This document shows positions 16,549 through 25,136 of a stretch of DNA of 64,000 nucleotides, one piece after another. The stretch spans positions 1 to 64,000 of the forward strand of contig NZ_JANCMW010000013.1 of the NCBI RefSeq assembly GCF_029207565.1, in the 5' to 3' direction. Each line of letters begins with the position of its first letter. Positions within the stretch are counted from its first letter, which is position 1. The position numbers were made by a program, and so were the translations under genes. Source of the DNA: Marinobacter iranensis (GTDB taxonomy: Bacteria > Pseudomonadota > Gammaproteobacteria > Pseudomonadales > Oleiphilaceae). The notes beneath the pieces are model-generated. The model had not been told where the DNA came from, did not search any database, and worked only from the letters and a program-made list of their open reading frames with translations.

Positions 16549-18996
16549 TCAGGGCGTTGCTTCAGCGCCAACCGTTGCAACAGACAATTCCCTGTTACCG
16601 CGCGTCCTGCCAAGCCTCATGGCGTTCAGCACCACCACCAGTGAACTGAGTGACATGCCGATAGCCGCCAGCCATGGTGGCACCAGGCCGGCGGCGGCCA
16701 GGGGCAGGGCGCAGACATTGTAGGCCAATGCCCATGTCATGTTCTGGCGGATAACCCGCCGTGTGTCCTGGCTGGTTTTCAGGGCTTCGGATAGCTGGGT
16801 CAGCTGACCGTTCAACAGCACCGCATCCGCCTTCAATTGGGTCAGGTCGGCGGCGCTGCCCATTGCCACGGACACGCCGGCACCGGCCATGGAAGGCAGG
16901 TCATTGAGGCCATCACCGACCATCATGATATGGCGCCCCTGGTCACGGAGTTCTTCAAGGACGCGGAGTTTTTCTTCCGGTGAGGCCTGCCCGATGGCTT
17001 CATCGATACCGAGCCTCCGGGCAATCTGCTCAACGTGCCCGGAGCGATCCCCACTGAGCAGGATTGTGCGTAAACCCGCTTTTTGAAGGGCCTGTACTGC
17101 TTCACGGGCGTCGGCCCGGGGTTCGTCGTCGAGTGTGAAGCGGGCCAGCCATTCATCAGCGGTGGCCAGCCATATTTCGATACCCTGGGACTTGTCGGTG
17201 TCTGGCGGCGGACAACTGACATTGGCCTGGACAAAATCGAGGTGCCCGATGTAAAGCGGCTTGCCGTTGACCTGTCCTGACAGACCACCACCCACATGGT
17301 TCAACACCTGCCCGGCGGAAACACTGCGAATCGGGTGAAAAACCCGGGCGATCGGGTGTTCCGAGTGCTTCTCCAGGCTTGCCGCCAGTTGTTGGCATTG
17401 CTCTGCGTTATGGGGCCCGAAGGTATCGGTGGCCACCAGGCTGAGCTCACCACGGGTGAGGGTCCCGGTTTTGTCGAAAATGACGGTATCCACGGTGTTC
17501 AGGGATTCAAGGGTGTGCCCGCGGGTGGGTAGCAGCCCCAGCTTCCGCAGCCTCATGGTCGCCGAGGTAATGGCGGTAGGAGTGGCCAGGGACAGGGCGC
17601 AGGGGCAGGTTACCACCAGCACTGACAGGGTGATGTCAAAGGCGTTGTCGGCACCGGCCAGCCACCAGCCAATCCAGATAAGCGGTGCCAGTATCAGCAC
17701 GCGACTGACAAAAACGCCGGCAATGCGGTCGGCCATCTGTGCCACTGGCGGTTTTTCAGCCTGAACCCGGTCCAGCACCCGGAGAATGCCGGAGAGCCTG
17801 GTCTGGGCACCGGAACGGCGAACCTCAACTTCCAGCGGGTTTTCGCCGTTGATACTGCCCGCATGGACTTCGTCGCCCTGGCTGCGGGTTTCCGGCAGGT
17901 ATTCACCGGTCAGCGCCGCTTCGTTCAGGGTGGAATGACCACTGACAATCACCCCGTCCGCGGGCAATGTCTCCCCGGGCCTGATGCGGACGATATCCCC
18001 GGGGGCCAGGTCGTGGGTGGACACGATGTCGCTGTCGTTTCCCCTGATACGGTTCGCCACCATGGGCTGGAACCCGGCCAGGGCGTTTCCGGTCAGTCCC
18101 GCACGGTAGCGAGCCTGCATTTCGATATAGCGGCCGAGCTGTAGGAAGAAGGTGAACATGCAGACAGACTCGAAATAGACTTCCTCTCCGCCAAACACAG
18201 TCACCCAGGCGCTGGCGACATAGGCAAGGCCGATGGCGGTTGCCACCGGTACGTCCATGGTCAGGTGGCGGCTGCGGATATCCCGGAGCGCGTTGGTGAA
18301 AAACGGTCGGGCGCTGTACAGCACAACGGGAGTGGCAACCAGCAGGCTGAACCAGCGGAAAAAGCTGACAAACTCCGGGGACAGGTCACTGACCAGTTCG
18401 AAATACAGCGGAAAGGCCAGCATCATGCTCTGGAACGCGCCGATGCCGGCCACGGCCAGCCGAATAAGTGCGGAACGGTGCTCTTCCTTCAGGGCCTTTT
18501 CCGCTTCATCGGCCTGATAGGGGCGGGCCTGGTAGCCCAGTTCGTGGATGGCAATCAGCAACTGGCTGAGTTTTGCCTGCTCGGGGTTCCATATCAGACG
18601 GGCACGCTGGGTGCTGTGATTCACGGAAAAGGAAATCACCCCCGGTTGCTTCGCCAGGTGGTTTTCCAGCAACCATATACAGGCGGCGCAGGTGATCCCA
18701 CTGACAAGCAACGTGGCTTCCTGGCCCGCCTTTATCGGGGATACAAAGGATTTCTGCACCAGTGGATGGTCCAGTTCACGAATCCGGCTCAGCTCGGAGT
18801 CGGTCAGTGCCTTCGGAGTGGCGGCAGGCTCTGTTCTGAACTGGTAGAAACCGGTGAGCCCTTCCGTGCGGATGATCTCACAGACCGCCCGACATCCCTG
18901 GCAACAGAAATGCCGCAACTCGCCTTCGAGTTTCAGGGTGATGGGTGGCTCGCCCGCCGCCGGTTCGCCACAGTGGTAGCAATCCAAGGGTTTCAC
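16549..18996 (-). CDS. ccoI: Copper-translocating P1B-type ATPase CcoI (FixI)
   Basis: An 815-residue protein. The N-terminus has the cysteine-rich HFCCQGCRAVC, then a metal-binding domain with GITCAACIWLLE. Downstream come the transport motif TCPCALSLATP in the membrane, the phosphorylation site DKTGTLTRG, and the ATP-domain hinge GDGLNDLPSMA. This arrangement is typical of CcoI/FixI, which supplies copper for the CcoN active site rather than general copper resistance. Its start overlaps the ccoH stop (ATGA). Confidence 0.95.
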   Translation of the reverse strand: MKPLDCYHCGEPAAGEPPITLKLEGELRHFCCQGCRAVCEIIRTEGLTGFYQFRTEPAATPKALTDSELSRIRELDHPLVQKSFVSPIKAGQEATLLVSGITCAACIWLLENHLAKQPGVISFSVNHSTQRARLIWNPEQAKLSQLLIAIHELGYQARPYQADEAEKALKEEHRSALIRLAVAGIGAFQSMMLAFPLYFELVSDLSPEFVSFFRWFSLLVATPVVLYSARPFFTNALRDIRSRHLTMDVPVATAIGLAYVASAWVTVFGGEEVYFESVCMFTFFLQLGRYIEMQARYRAGLTGNALAGFQPMVANRIRGNDSDIVSTHDLAPGDIVRIRPGETLPADGVIVSGHSTLNEAALTGEYLPETRSQGDEVHAGSINGENPLEVEVRRSGAQTRLSGILRVLDRVQAEKPPVAQMADRIAGVFVSRVLILAPLIWIGWWLAGADNAFDITLSVLVVTCPCALSLATPTAITSATMRLRKLGLLPTRGHTLESLNTVDTVIFDKTGTLTRGELSLVATDTFGPHNAEQCQQLAASLEKHSEHPIARVFHPIRSVSAGQVLNHVGGGLSGQVNGKPLYIGHLDFVQANVSCPPPDTDKSQGIEIWLATADEWLARFTLDDEPRADAREAVQALQKAGLRTILLSGDRSGHVEQIARRLGIDEAIGQASPEEKLRVLEELRDQGRHIMMVGDGLNDLPSMAGAGVSVAMGSAADLTQLKADAVLLNGQLTQLSEALKTSQDTRRVIRQNMTWALAYNVCALPLAAAGLVPPWLAAIGMSLSSLVVVLNAMRLGRTRGNRELSVATVGAEATP

Positions 18997-19508
18997 CCGC
19001 GGTCTTCAGCGCTCGCGCCGAGGGTTAGGGGGCGCTGGGATGGCAGGCTGGATTCGCCTTTTAATCGCCATTTGTTGTCGGGGCCGCGCAGATCAAAGTA
19101 CCAGCGGCCTTCAATCGACTGATTCAGGTTCGCCGCGTACTGTCCTTCACCGACCGGCCGAAACTGAATGGTTCGGTCCCGCTCCGCGAGTGTCGGATGG
19201 AACAGGTTCAGGACAAGATAGGGATAGTCAGCATGACCGCTTGAGGTGTCCATGGACAAGCTGATCCTTTGCTTGTCAAAGGTCATCTCAACGCTCAAAC
19301 CAAGATCTTCTGCGACCTGATCCCGCGCGATCTCCATGTTAATTCCCCTACCTTCCTTGGAGTAATCATCGGTTACCATCGCGTTATCGGTGTTGAGGGC
19401 GACGGTAATCATGACCATGCACCAAGTGATGGAGGCAGCAGGGAAAGCCAGTAGGAACCAGAGCCAGGGCTGACGGTACCAGGGCTTCACGTCTGAATCT
19501 TCAGTCAT
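18993..19508 (-). CDS. ccoH: cbb3 oxidase assembly protein CcoH (FixH)
   Basis: A 171-residue protein with one N-terminal membrane segment (PWLWFLLAFPAASITWCMVMI) followed by the family motif NTDNAMVTDDYSKEGRGIN; the remainder is a periplasmic beta-rich domain ending in LPSQRPLTLG. FixH/CcoH proteins are needed for stable cbb3 oxidase assembly. The gene overlaps ccoI by 4 nt and follows ccoG by 42 nt. Confidence 0.92.
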   Translation of the reverse strand: MTEDSDVKPWYRQPWLWFLLAFPAASITWCMVMITVALNTDNAMVTDDYSKEGRGINMEIARDQVAEDLGLSVEMTFDKQRISLSMDTSSGHADYPYLVLNLFHPTLAERDRTIQFRPVGEGQYAANLNQSIEGRWYFDLRGPDNKWRLKGESSLPSQRPLTLGASAEDRG

Positions 19509-19550
19509 AGTTGTATCTCTCAGTGCCGCCTCCGGATTTCGCTCCGAGGG

Positions 19551-20981
19551 TCAGCGAGTAGGGCCGACGAACCGGCTTTCAGTTTCAAGGACGAGGGATT
19601 CATCGGATTGTGATTCAAGCCTGAATACAATGGCATTGTTGCTTTCCGAGATGTCCTCCGGTGCCACATCCACAACCGTCGGCAGGGACCGGTTTTCGCT
19701 GCTTGCCACTGTAATCGTATCTTCGGTCAGCAACCGGATACCTTCCATGCCGGAGACCGAGATCGCGAAGGTTTGCGGTATTTCCGACATGTTGGAAACC
19801 TTCAGCGTATAGGTATTCTCGACCCGTCCATCACCGTTAAAGCTGAAAAGTGCGCCGCGATCTCTCAGCACATCCAGTTGCGCAGGGACTCTTGTGGCTA
19901 TGGTGAATGCGATTGCGACAATCATCAGCAGCAACACCAGCCCGTAACCGAACGTGCGCGGTCTCAGCAGTTTCGAGGTCTTGCCTTCCAGTTCGTTTTC
20001 TGTTGTGTAACGGATCAGGCCGCGCGGGTAATTCATCTTGTCCATCACCTCGTCACAGGCATCAATGCAAAGGGCACAGCCAATGCACTCGTATTGCAGC
20101 CCGTCGCGGATATCGATACCGGTGGGGCACACCTGAACGCATTGCCCGCAGTCGATGCAGTCTCCAAGGCCCAGTTCCGACGGTTCGATGCCTTTCTTGC
20201 GGCTGCCCCGGGGCTCTCCCCGGTTGGGGTCGTAGGAAACCACTCGGGTATTGGGGTCAAACATTACGGACTGGAAGCGGGCATACGGACACATGTACAG
20301 GCACACCTGTTCCCGCAACCAACCCGCGTTCAGATAGGTGGCGGCGGTAAAGAAGGCAACCCAGAAATAGGCCCAGCCGTTGGCTTGGAACGTGAACAGA
20401 TCGGTGATGAGGTCACGGATGGGGTAGAAGTAACCGACAAATGTAACGCCGGTGGCCAGTGCAATCAGCAACCATGCGGAGTGCTTCGCTGATTTCTTGG
20501 CGACTTTCTCCATGGAACGGGGCGACTTGTCCAGTTTCATTCGCTTGTTGCGGCTGCCTTCAATGCGCTCCTCGACCCACATGAAGATAAAGGTCCACAC
20601 CGTTTGCGGGCAGGTGTAGCCGCACCAGACCCGGCCAAACAGGGTAGTAATAAAGAACAGGCCAAAGGCACAGATGATGAGCATGCCCGACAGCAGGATG
20701 AAATCCTGAGGGTAGAAGGTGGCACCGTACAGATGGAACTCTCGGGCCGGGAGATCAAAGTGAATCAGCGGTTGGCCGTCCACGGTAATCCAGACGAACA
20801 GGAAATACATGCCCATCAAAGCAGTCAGGCTGACATTTCGGATCCGCTGGAAGAAGCCCTTGACCTCTTTGACATAGATCTTCTTGCGGCTGGCATAAAG
20901 ATCGACAGTTCCGGTGTTTTTGTTGTTGTCGGAGGTGTCAGAGGATGGGTCGATTTGTCTGACCGGAATCTCACTGCTCAT
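19551..20981 (-). CDS. ccoG: Cytochrome c oxidase accessory protein CcoG (FixG)
   Basis: A 476-residue protein with about five membrane segments and two 4Fe-4S motifs, CIDCGQCVQVCPTG and CIGCALCIDACDEV, plus the conserved segment RVWCGYTCPQTVW. The C-terminal domain is immunoglobulin-like. CcoG is a membrane ferredoxin-type protein reported to reduce copper for the oxidase. It begins 129 nt after ccoP, the largest gap in the cluster, which contains a GC-rich hairpin (21083-21106). Confidence 0.95.
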   Translation of the reverse strand: MSSEIPVRQIDPSSDTSDNNKNTGTVDLYASRKKIYVKEVKGFFQRIRNVSLTALMGMYFLFVWITVDGQPLIHFDLPAREFHLYGATFYPQDFILLSGMLIICAFGLFFITTLFGRVWCGYTCPQTVWTFIFMWVEERIEGSRNKRMKLDKSPRSMEKVAKKSAKHSAWLLIALATGVTFVGYFYPIRDLITDLFTFQANGWAYFWVAFFTAATYLNAGWLREQVCLYMCPYARFQSVMFDPNTRVVSYDPNRGEPRGSRKKGIEPSELGLGDCIDCGQCVQVCPTGIDIRDGLQYECIGCALCIDACDEVMDKMNYPRGLIRYTTENELEGKTSKLLRPRTFGYGLVLLLMIVAIAFTIATRVPAQLDVLRDRGALFSFNGDGRVENTYTLKVSNMSEIPQTFAISVSGMEGIRLLTEDTITVASSENRSLPTVVDVAPEDISESNNAIVFRLESQSDESLVLETESRFVGPTR

Positions 20982-21082
20982 CGTTACCTCCCGATGATGT
21001 GGCGCCCTTTTTCACAGGGAACTGTGGGGTGGGCGATCTTCTCAAGCCTGTGCCCGCCAGGGCAGACACGGGGTTGAGCAGA

Positions 21083-21106
21083 CCGGGCCGGGACAACCCC
21101 GGCCGG
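21083..21106. terminator. GC-rich hairpin between ccoP and ccoG
   Basis: CCGGGCCGGG faces CCCCGGCCGG around a 4-5 nt loop (one bulged G). It is just after the ccoP stop on the transcript strand. No T tract follows, so it may set the ratio of structural (ccoNOQP) to assembly (ccoGHIS) mRNA by attenuation or RNA protection instead of ending transcription outright. Confidence 0.4.
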
Positions 21107-21110
21107 ATAC

Positions 21111-22001
21111 TCAGTTGGACAGGCTGTACACGTATGCAGCCAGGATCTGGATCTGGTCGTCGGAAAGCCGGTCACCCTGTGCGGGCATCTGGTTCTGACG
21201 GCCGTTAACAACGGTTTCCCTGATCCATTCATAGGTGGAGCCATACAGCCACGTATCGTCGGTCAGGTTTGGGGCGCCCATGGCCTGGTTGCCCTTTCCG
21301 TCTGGACCATGGCAGGCCACGCAAGCCTGGGCGAATACTTGCTCACCCGCGGCGGCAGCTTCTTCGTCCTTCGCCCGGTTACTGAAACTGAGCACATAAT
21401 TGACAACCTGGTTCACCTGCTCCGTGGTCATGTTCGGCATGGTGCCTTTGGCGGGCATATTACCGTTCCGTCCCTCGTGGAGAGTAGTCAGGATTGTGTC
21501 AGGGTCGCCACCGTACAGCCAGTCGTCATCCGTCAGGTTTGGGAACCCGAGGGAACCCCGCCCCGCTGAGCCATGACAGACGGCGCAGTTATTGGCAAAC
21601 AACCGTTGCCCCATTTGCATGGCATCGTCGTTTTCAGACAGTTCAGGCACTGGTGTATCGCCGTATTTGGCATAGAGTTCGCCATATCGTGCATTTGCCT
21701 GCTGGACTTCAGCCTGCCACTGGTTGGTCGATGTCCACCCCAGTAAGCCCTTGTAGTTGCCAAGGCCCGGATAGAGGGCAAGGTATCCCAGTGCAAAAAC
21801 GCAGGTGGCAACAAAGAGGTAGTACCACCACTTTGGCAGTGGGTTGTCGTATTCCTCGATACCATCAAAGGAATGGCCCACTGTCTTGTTTGTTTCAGTA
21901 TCGGTGGTCTGGCTCTTGCGTGTGGCATAGAGAAGCCACCAGCAGCCAAACACGGTACCGAGCACGATCACGCTGATCCAGATGCTCCAGAAGGTACTCA
22001 T
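21111..22001 (-). CDS. ccoP: cbb3 oxidase subunit CcoP (dihaem cytochrome c)
   Basis: A 296-residue protein with an N-terminal membrane anchor and a second segment (KWWYYLFVATCVFALGYLA), then two c-type haem sites, CAVCHGSAGRG and CVACHGPDGKG, each with a downstream methionine ligand region (e.g. NMPAKGTMPNM). CcoP passes electrons from periplasmic cytochromes to CcoO. Its ATG overlaps the ccoQ stop (ATGA). Confidence 0.96.
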   Translation of the reverse strand: MSTFWSIWISVIVLGTVFGCWWLLYATRKSQTTDTETNKTVGHSFDGIEEYDNPLPKWWYYLFVATCVFALGYLALYPGLGNYKGLLGWTSTNQWQAEVQQANARYGELYAKYGDTPVPELSENDDAMQMGQRLFANNCAVCHGSAGRGSLGFPNLTDDDWLYGGDPDTILTTLHEGRNGNMPAKGTMPNMTTEQVNQVVNYVLSFSNRAKDEEAAAAGEQVFAQACVACHGPDGKGNQAMGAPNLTDDTWLYGSTYEWIRETVVNGRQNQMPAQGDRLSDDQIQILAAYVYSLSN

Positions 22002-22183
22002 TGCTTTTTCTCCGTTTGTTCCTGTTCAAGAGTACGCTTTTCCATTTCCTCATCGTCGAAAGGCAGATGTGCTGCCTCATCATTGGCTTTCTTGCGATGG
22101 GAGCTGTACGCCCACCATATGATGCCGAGGAACATGGCCATAATGACCAGCGAGTGAATGCCGCGTAACTCATTTATATCCAT
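21998..22183 (-). CDS. ccoQ: cbb3 oxidase small subunit CcoQ
   Basis: A 61-residue protein with one membrane segment (LRGIHSLVIMAMFLGIIWWAY) followed by a charged tail rich in Glu and Lys, the usual CcoQ form. It stabilises the complex. It starts 4 nt after the ccoO stop and overlaps ccoP by 4 nt. Confidence 0.9.
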   Translation of the reverse strand: MDINELRGIHSLVIMAMFLGIIWWAYSSHRKKANDEAAHLPFDDEEMEKRTLEQEQTEKKQ

Positions 22184-22187
22184 GGGA

Positions 22188-22796
22188 TCACCGTTTCTCT
22201 GAAATCACGGTACCAAGCTGTTGCAGGTACGCTACAAGGGCTTCGATCTCGAACTTGCCCTGTACCTCGTCAGCCGCTGCTGCAACCTGCTCGTCTGTGT
22301 ACGGCACACCCAGCGTTTGGAGTGTCCTCAGCCTGGCCTCGGTTTCGGTGTGGTCAATGCGATCTTCAAACAACCAGGGGAAAGCCGGCATGTTGGATTC
22401 CGGTACCACGCTGCGAGGATTGTAGAGATGCTGACGCTGCCAGGCGTCGGAATAGCGTCCACCGACACGGGCAAGATCGGGACCAGTACGCTTGGAGCCC
22501 CACAGGAACGGGCGATCGTAGACGAATTCACCCGCAACCGAGTAGTGGCCGTAGCGCTCGGTTTCTGCACGGAACGGACGGATCTGTTGGGTGTGGCAGA
22601 CGTGACAGCCTTCACGGATGTAGATGTCCCGGCCTTCCAGTTCCAGAGCCGACAAGGGTTCAAGGCCCTCAATAGGCTCATTGGTCTCATCCAGGAAAAA
22701 CAGTGGAACCACTTCCGCGAGAAAACCACCGCTGATGGTAAAGATGATCAGAACGATCATCAGCCCGAGGTTTTTTTCTACTATTTCGTGTTTCAT
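22188..22796 (-). CDS. ccoO: cbb3 oxidase subunit CcoO (monohaem cytochrome c)
   Basis: A 202-residue protein starting MKHEIVEKNLGLMIV with one N-terminal membrane anchor. The haem site CHVCHTQQ is followed by IRPFRAETERYG, conserved in CcoO/FixO, and the methionine region ESNMPAFPWLF. I chose the ATG at 22796 (GGGGG Shine-Dalgarno) rather than the longer frame at 22847, which would overlap ccoN. It follows ccoN by 16 nt. Confidence 0.96.
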   Translation of the reverse strand: MKHEIVEKNLGLMIVLIIFTISGGFLAEVVPLFFLDETNEPIEGLEPLSALELEGRDIYIREGCHVCHTQQIRPFRAETERYGHYSVAGEFVYDRPFLWGSKRTGPDLARVGGRYSDAWQRQHLYNPRSVVPESNMPAFPWLFEDRIDHTETEARLRTLQTLGVPYTDEQVAAAADEVQGKFEIEALVAYLQQLGTVISEKR

Positions 22797-22812
22797 TGAT
22801 GCTGTTCCCCCG

Positions 22813-24243
22813 TTACGCCGCTTGCGCTGCTGAGTTGTCTTGAGCAACGGCTTCTTTCTGACGCACGGTCATGTAAACGTTGTATGCCATGATCAGCATA
22901 CCGGTCAGGAAAATCACACCGCCAAGGAATCGCACGAAGTAGCCCGGATAAGAGGCTTCCAGCGACTCTACAAAGCTGTAGGTCAGCGTGCCGTCTTCGT
23001 TAACAGCACGCCACATCAGGCCCTGCATGATACCGTTCACCCACATTGCAACGATGTAGAGCACGGTGCCGACAGTGGCCAGCCAGAAGTGGACGTTGAT
23101 CAGGCTGGTGCTGTACATGGCTTGCAGGCCCCACAGTTTGGGTATGAGGTGATAGATAGCCCCGATACTGATCATGGCAACCCAGCCCAGGGCGCCAGAA
23201 TGCACGTGCCCAATGGTCCAGTCGGTATTGTGCGACAGGGCGTTTACCGTTTTTATGGCCATCATCGGGCCTTCAAAGGTCGACATACCGTAGAAAGACA
23301 GGGAGACGACCAGGAAGCGGAGAATCGGGTCTGTGCGCAATTTGTGCCAGGCACCTGACAGCGTCATCATGCCGTTGATCATTCCCCCCCACGAAGGCGC
23401 GAGCAGAATCAGGGACATTACCATACCGGCGGTTTGCGCCCAGTCTGGCAAAGCCGAGTAGTGCAGGTGGTGGCCGCCGGCCCATACGTAAGTGGCGATC
23501 AGTGCCCAGAAGTGGACGATAGACAGGCGATAGGAGTAGATCGGACGGTTGGCCTGTTTGGGAACAAAGTAATACATCATCCCGAGGAAGCCGGCCGTCA
23601 GGAAGAAACCGACCGCGTTGTGGCCCCACCACCACTGCATCATCGCGTCGGTTACGCCAGCGTAGGCCGAGTATGACTTGAAAGCGCCTGCGGGTAGCGC
23701 GAGGTTGTTGCCGATGTGCAACACGGCGACGGTAAGGATAAAGCCACCGTAAAACCAGTTAGCCACGTAGATGTGGGCGGTGGCACGCTTCATCACCGTG
23801 CCGAAGAAGACCAGCGCGTAGGAAACCCAGACAATGGCGATGAGAATGTCGATCGGCCATTCGAGTTCCGCATACTCCTTGGAAGAGGTAAGGCCCATTG
23901 GCAGTGTGATGATCGCCGAGACCATAACAGCCTGCCAGCCCCAGAACGTGAACGCCGCAAGTTCATCGGAGATAAGTCGCGCCTGGCACGTGCGCTGAAC
24001 CACATAATAGGAAGTGGCAAAGAGCGCCGAACCACCAAACCCGAATATCACAAGGTTTGTGTGGAGTGGCCTCAAACGACCAAAGTGGGTCCAGGAAAAG
24101 TCAAGGTTCATCGAGGGCCAAACAAGCTGGGATGCGATCAGCACACCCATGCCCATGCCAACAATGCCCCAGACCAACGTCATGATGGCGAACTGCCTTA
24201 CCACCTTGTAGTTGTATGTCAGGTTAGCATTTACTGTGCTCAT
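22813..24243 (-). CDS. ccoN: cbb3 oxidase catalytic subunit CcoN
   Basis: A 476-residue protein with about 12 membrane segments and the conserved histidine segments RLRPLHTNLVIFGFGG, WWWGHNAVGFFLTAGFLG, GGHHLHYSALPDW and TIGHVHSGALGW that bind the haems and CuB. It reduces oxygen to water at high affinity and pumps protons, so the strain is equipped for microaerobic respiration. The start at 24243 matches other CcoN N-termini (STVNANLTYNYKVVRQF); the AAGG box lies only 2 nt from the ATG, an unusually short spacing. A candidate Anr-type promoter lies upstream. Confidence 0.97.
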   Translation of the reverse strand: MSTVNANLTYNYKVVRQFAIMTLVWGIVGMGMGVLIASQLVWPSMNLDFSWTHFGRLRPLHTNLVIFGFGGSALFATSYYVVQRTCQARLISDELAAFTFWGWQAVMVSAIITLPMGLTSSKEYAELEWPIDILIAIVWVSYALVFFGTVMKRATAHIYVANWFYGGFILTVAVLHIGNNLALPAGAFKSYSAYAGVTDAMMQWWWGHNAVGFFLTAGFLGMMYYFVPKQANRPIYSYRLSIVHFWALIATYVWAGGHHLHYSALPDWAQTAGMVMSLILLAPSWGGMINGMMTLSGAWHKLRTDPILRFLVVSLSFYGMSTFEGPMMAIKTVNALSHNTDWTIGHVHSGALGWVAMISIGAIYHLIPKLWGLQAMYSTSLINVHFWLATVGTVLYIVAMWVNGIMQGLMWRAVNEDGTLTYSFVESLEASYPGYFVRFLGGVIFLTGMLIMAYNVYMTVRQKEAVAQDNSAAQAA

Positions 24244-24286
24244 AGCCTTACCAATGGGTTTAGAGTGGGGAAAATATGCGGGCGCA

Positions 24287-24328
24287 AGTATGGAGAAACG
24301 ATTAGCTGTTTGCAATGACACAGATCAA
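24287..24328 (-). promoter_or_regulatory. Candidate Anr/FNR-dependent promoter of ccoNOQP
   Basis: On the minus strand TTGATCTGTGTCAT (24328-24315) matches the FNR/Anr consensus TTGAT-N4-ATCAA fully in the left half and at TCA in the right half. Centred at -41.5 it predicts a start near 24280, and CATACT, a 4/6 match to TATAAT, lies exactly at the expected -10 (24292-24287). cbb3 genes are commonly under Anr/FNR control; the site itself is a prediction. Confidence 0.55.
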
Positions 24329-24472
24329 CTCTGAAACCCTGTCAACTGTGTCTAAATCAGTAACATGGCGAATCTACTAGGGTATTTTCGAATGCTCCAG
24401 AGGCTGCTTTGGGTATTCGGATAATGCGCTGCAGCCCGGAACACTAATGATAGTCATAATTTGGAGGTTTTG

Positions 24473-25135
24473 GTGAATTCTGTAAGTGTTTTCAGGACCA
24501 GGGCGCAGGGAATAGTGACGGCACCCGTGCTTGTGCTTGCCCACGGCGCCGGAGCACCCGCTGACTCGCCCTTCATGGAACTGCTGGCTACAGCGCTCTC
24601 CGGGCAGGGTGTGACAACGGTCAGGTTTGAATTTCCGTATATGGAACAACGTCGGCGGGATGGAAAGAAGAGGCCCCCGGATCGTAAGCCTGTCTTGCTC
24701 GACCGCTTCCGCAAGGTTGTTGCCGAAACCTGCGGCAGCTTTGACAGCGGGCCCGGGCTCTTTATTGGTGGCAAATCCATGGGTGGACGGATGGCCAGTC
24801 TGTTGGCGACGGAATCCGGTATTACGGATGTTATCCGTGGAGCCGTCTGCTTCGGTTACCCCTTCCACCCGCCCGGAAAGCCGGATCGATGGCGAACGGA
24901 CCACTTCCAGGCACTGCAGCGGCCTATAAAGATCATTCAGGGCACGCGGGATCCATTCGGCAGGAAGGCCGAGGTTGACGAGCGCGGTCTGGACGCACTG
25001 GCAAACGTGAACCTGAGCTGGCTGGAAGGAGGTGACCATGATTACCGACCCTTGGCGCGACAAAGCGAAAGCAGGGAAGACCTGATCCGGCAGGCTGCGG
25101 CAAGGGCCGCGGGATTCATGATCGGCCAGGAATGA
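24473..25135 (+). CDS. Alpha/beta-fold hydrolase
   Basis: A protein of about 220 residues with the nucleophile elbow GGKSMGGRMAS and an oxyanion region VLAHGAGAPADSPFM; the histidine lies in GGDHDY near the end and the acid in GTRDPFG. This is the small Abhydrolase group with KSMGG elbow; the substrate is unknown. The start is GTG at 24473, with GGAGG 5 nt upstream; the ORF-extending TTG at 24461 overlaps that Shine-Dalgarno. It diverges from ccoN and ends 1 nt from the convergent diguanylate cyclase gene. Confidence 0.85.
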   Translation: MNSVSVFRTRAQGIVTAPVLVLAHGAGAPADSPFMELLATALSGQGVTTVRFEFPYMEQRRRDGKKRPPDRKPVLLDRFRKVVAETCGSFDSGPGLFIGGKSMGGRMASLLATESGITDVIRGAVCFGYPFHPPGKPDRWRTDHFQALQRPIKIIQGTRDPFGRKAEVDERGLDALANVNLSWLEGGDHDYRPLARQSESREDLIRQAAARAAGFMIGQE

Positions 25136-25136
25136 T

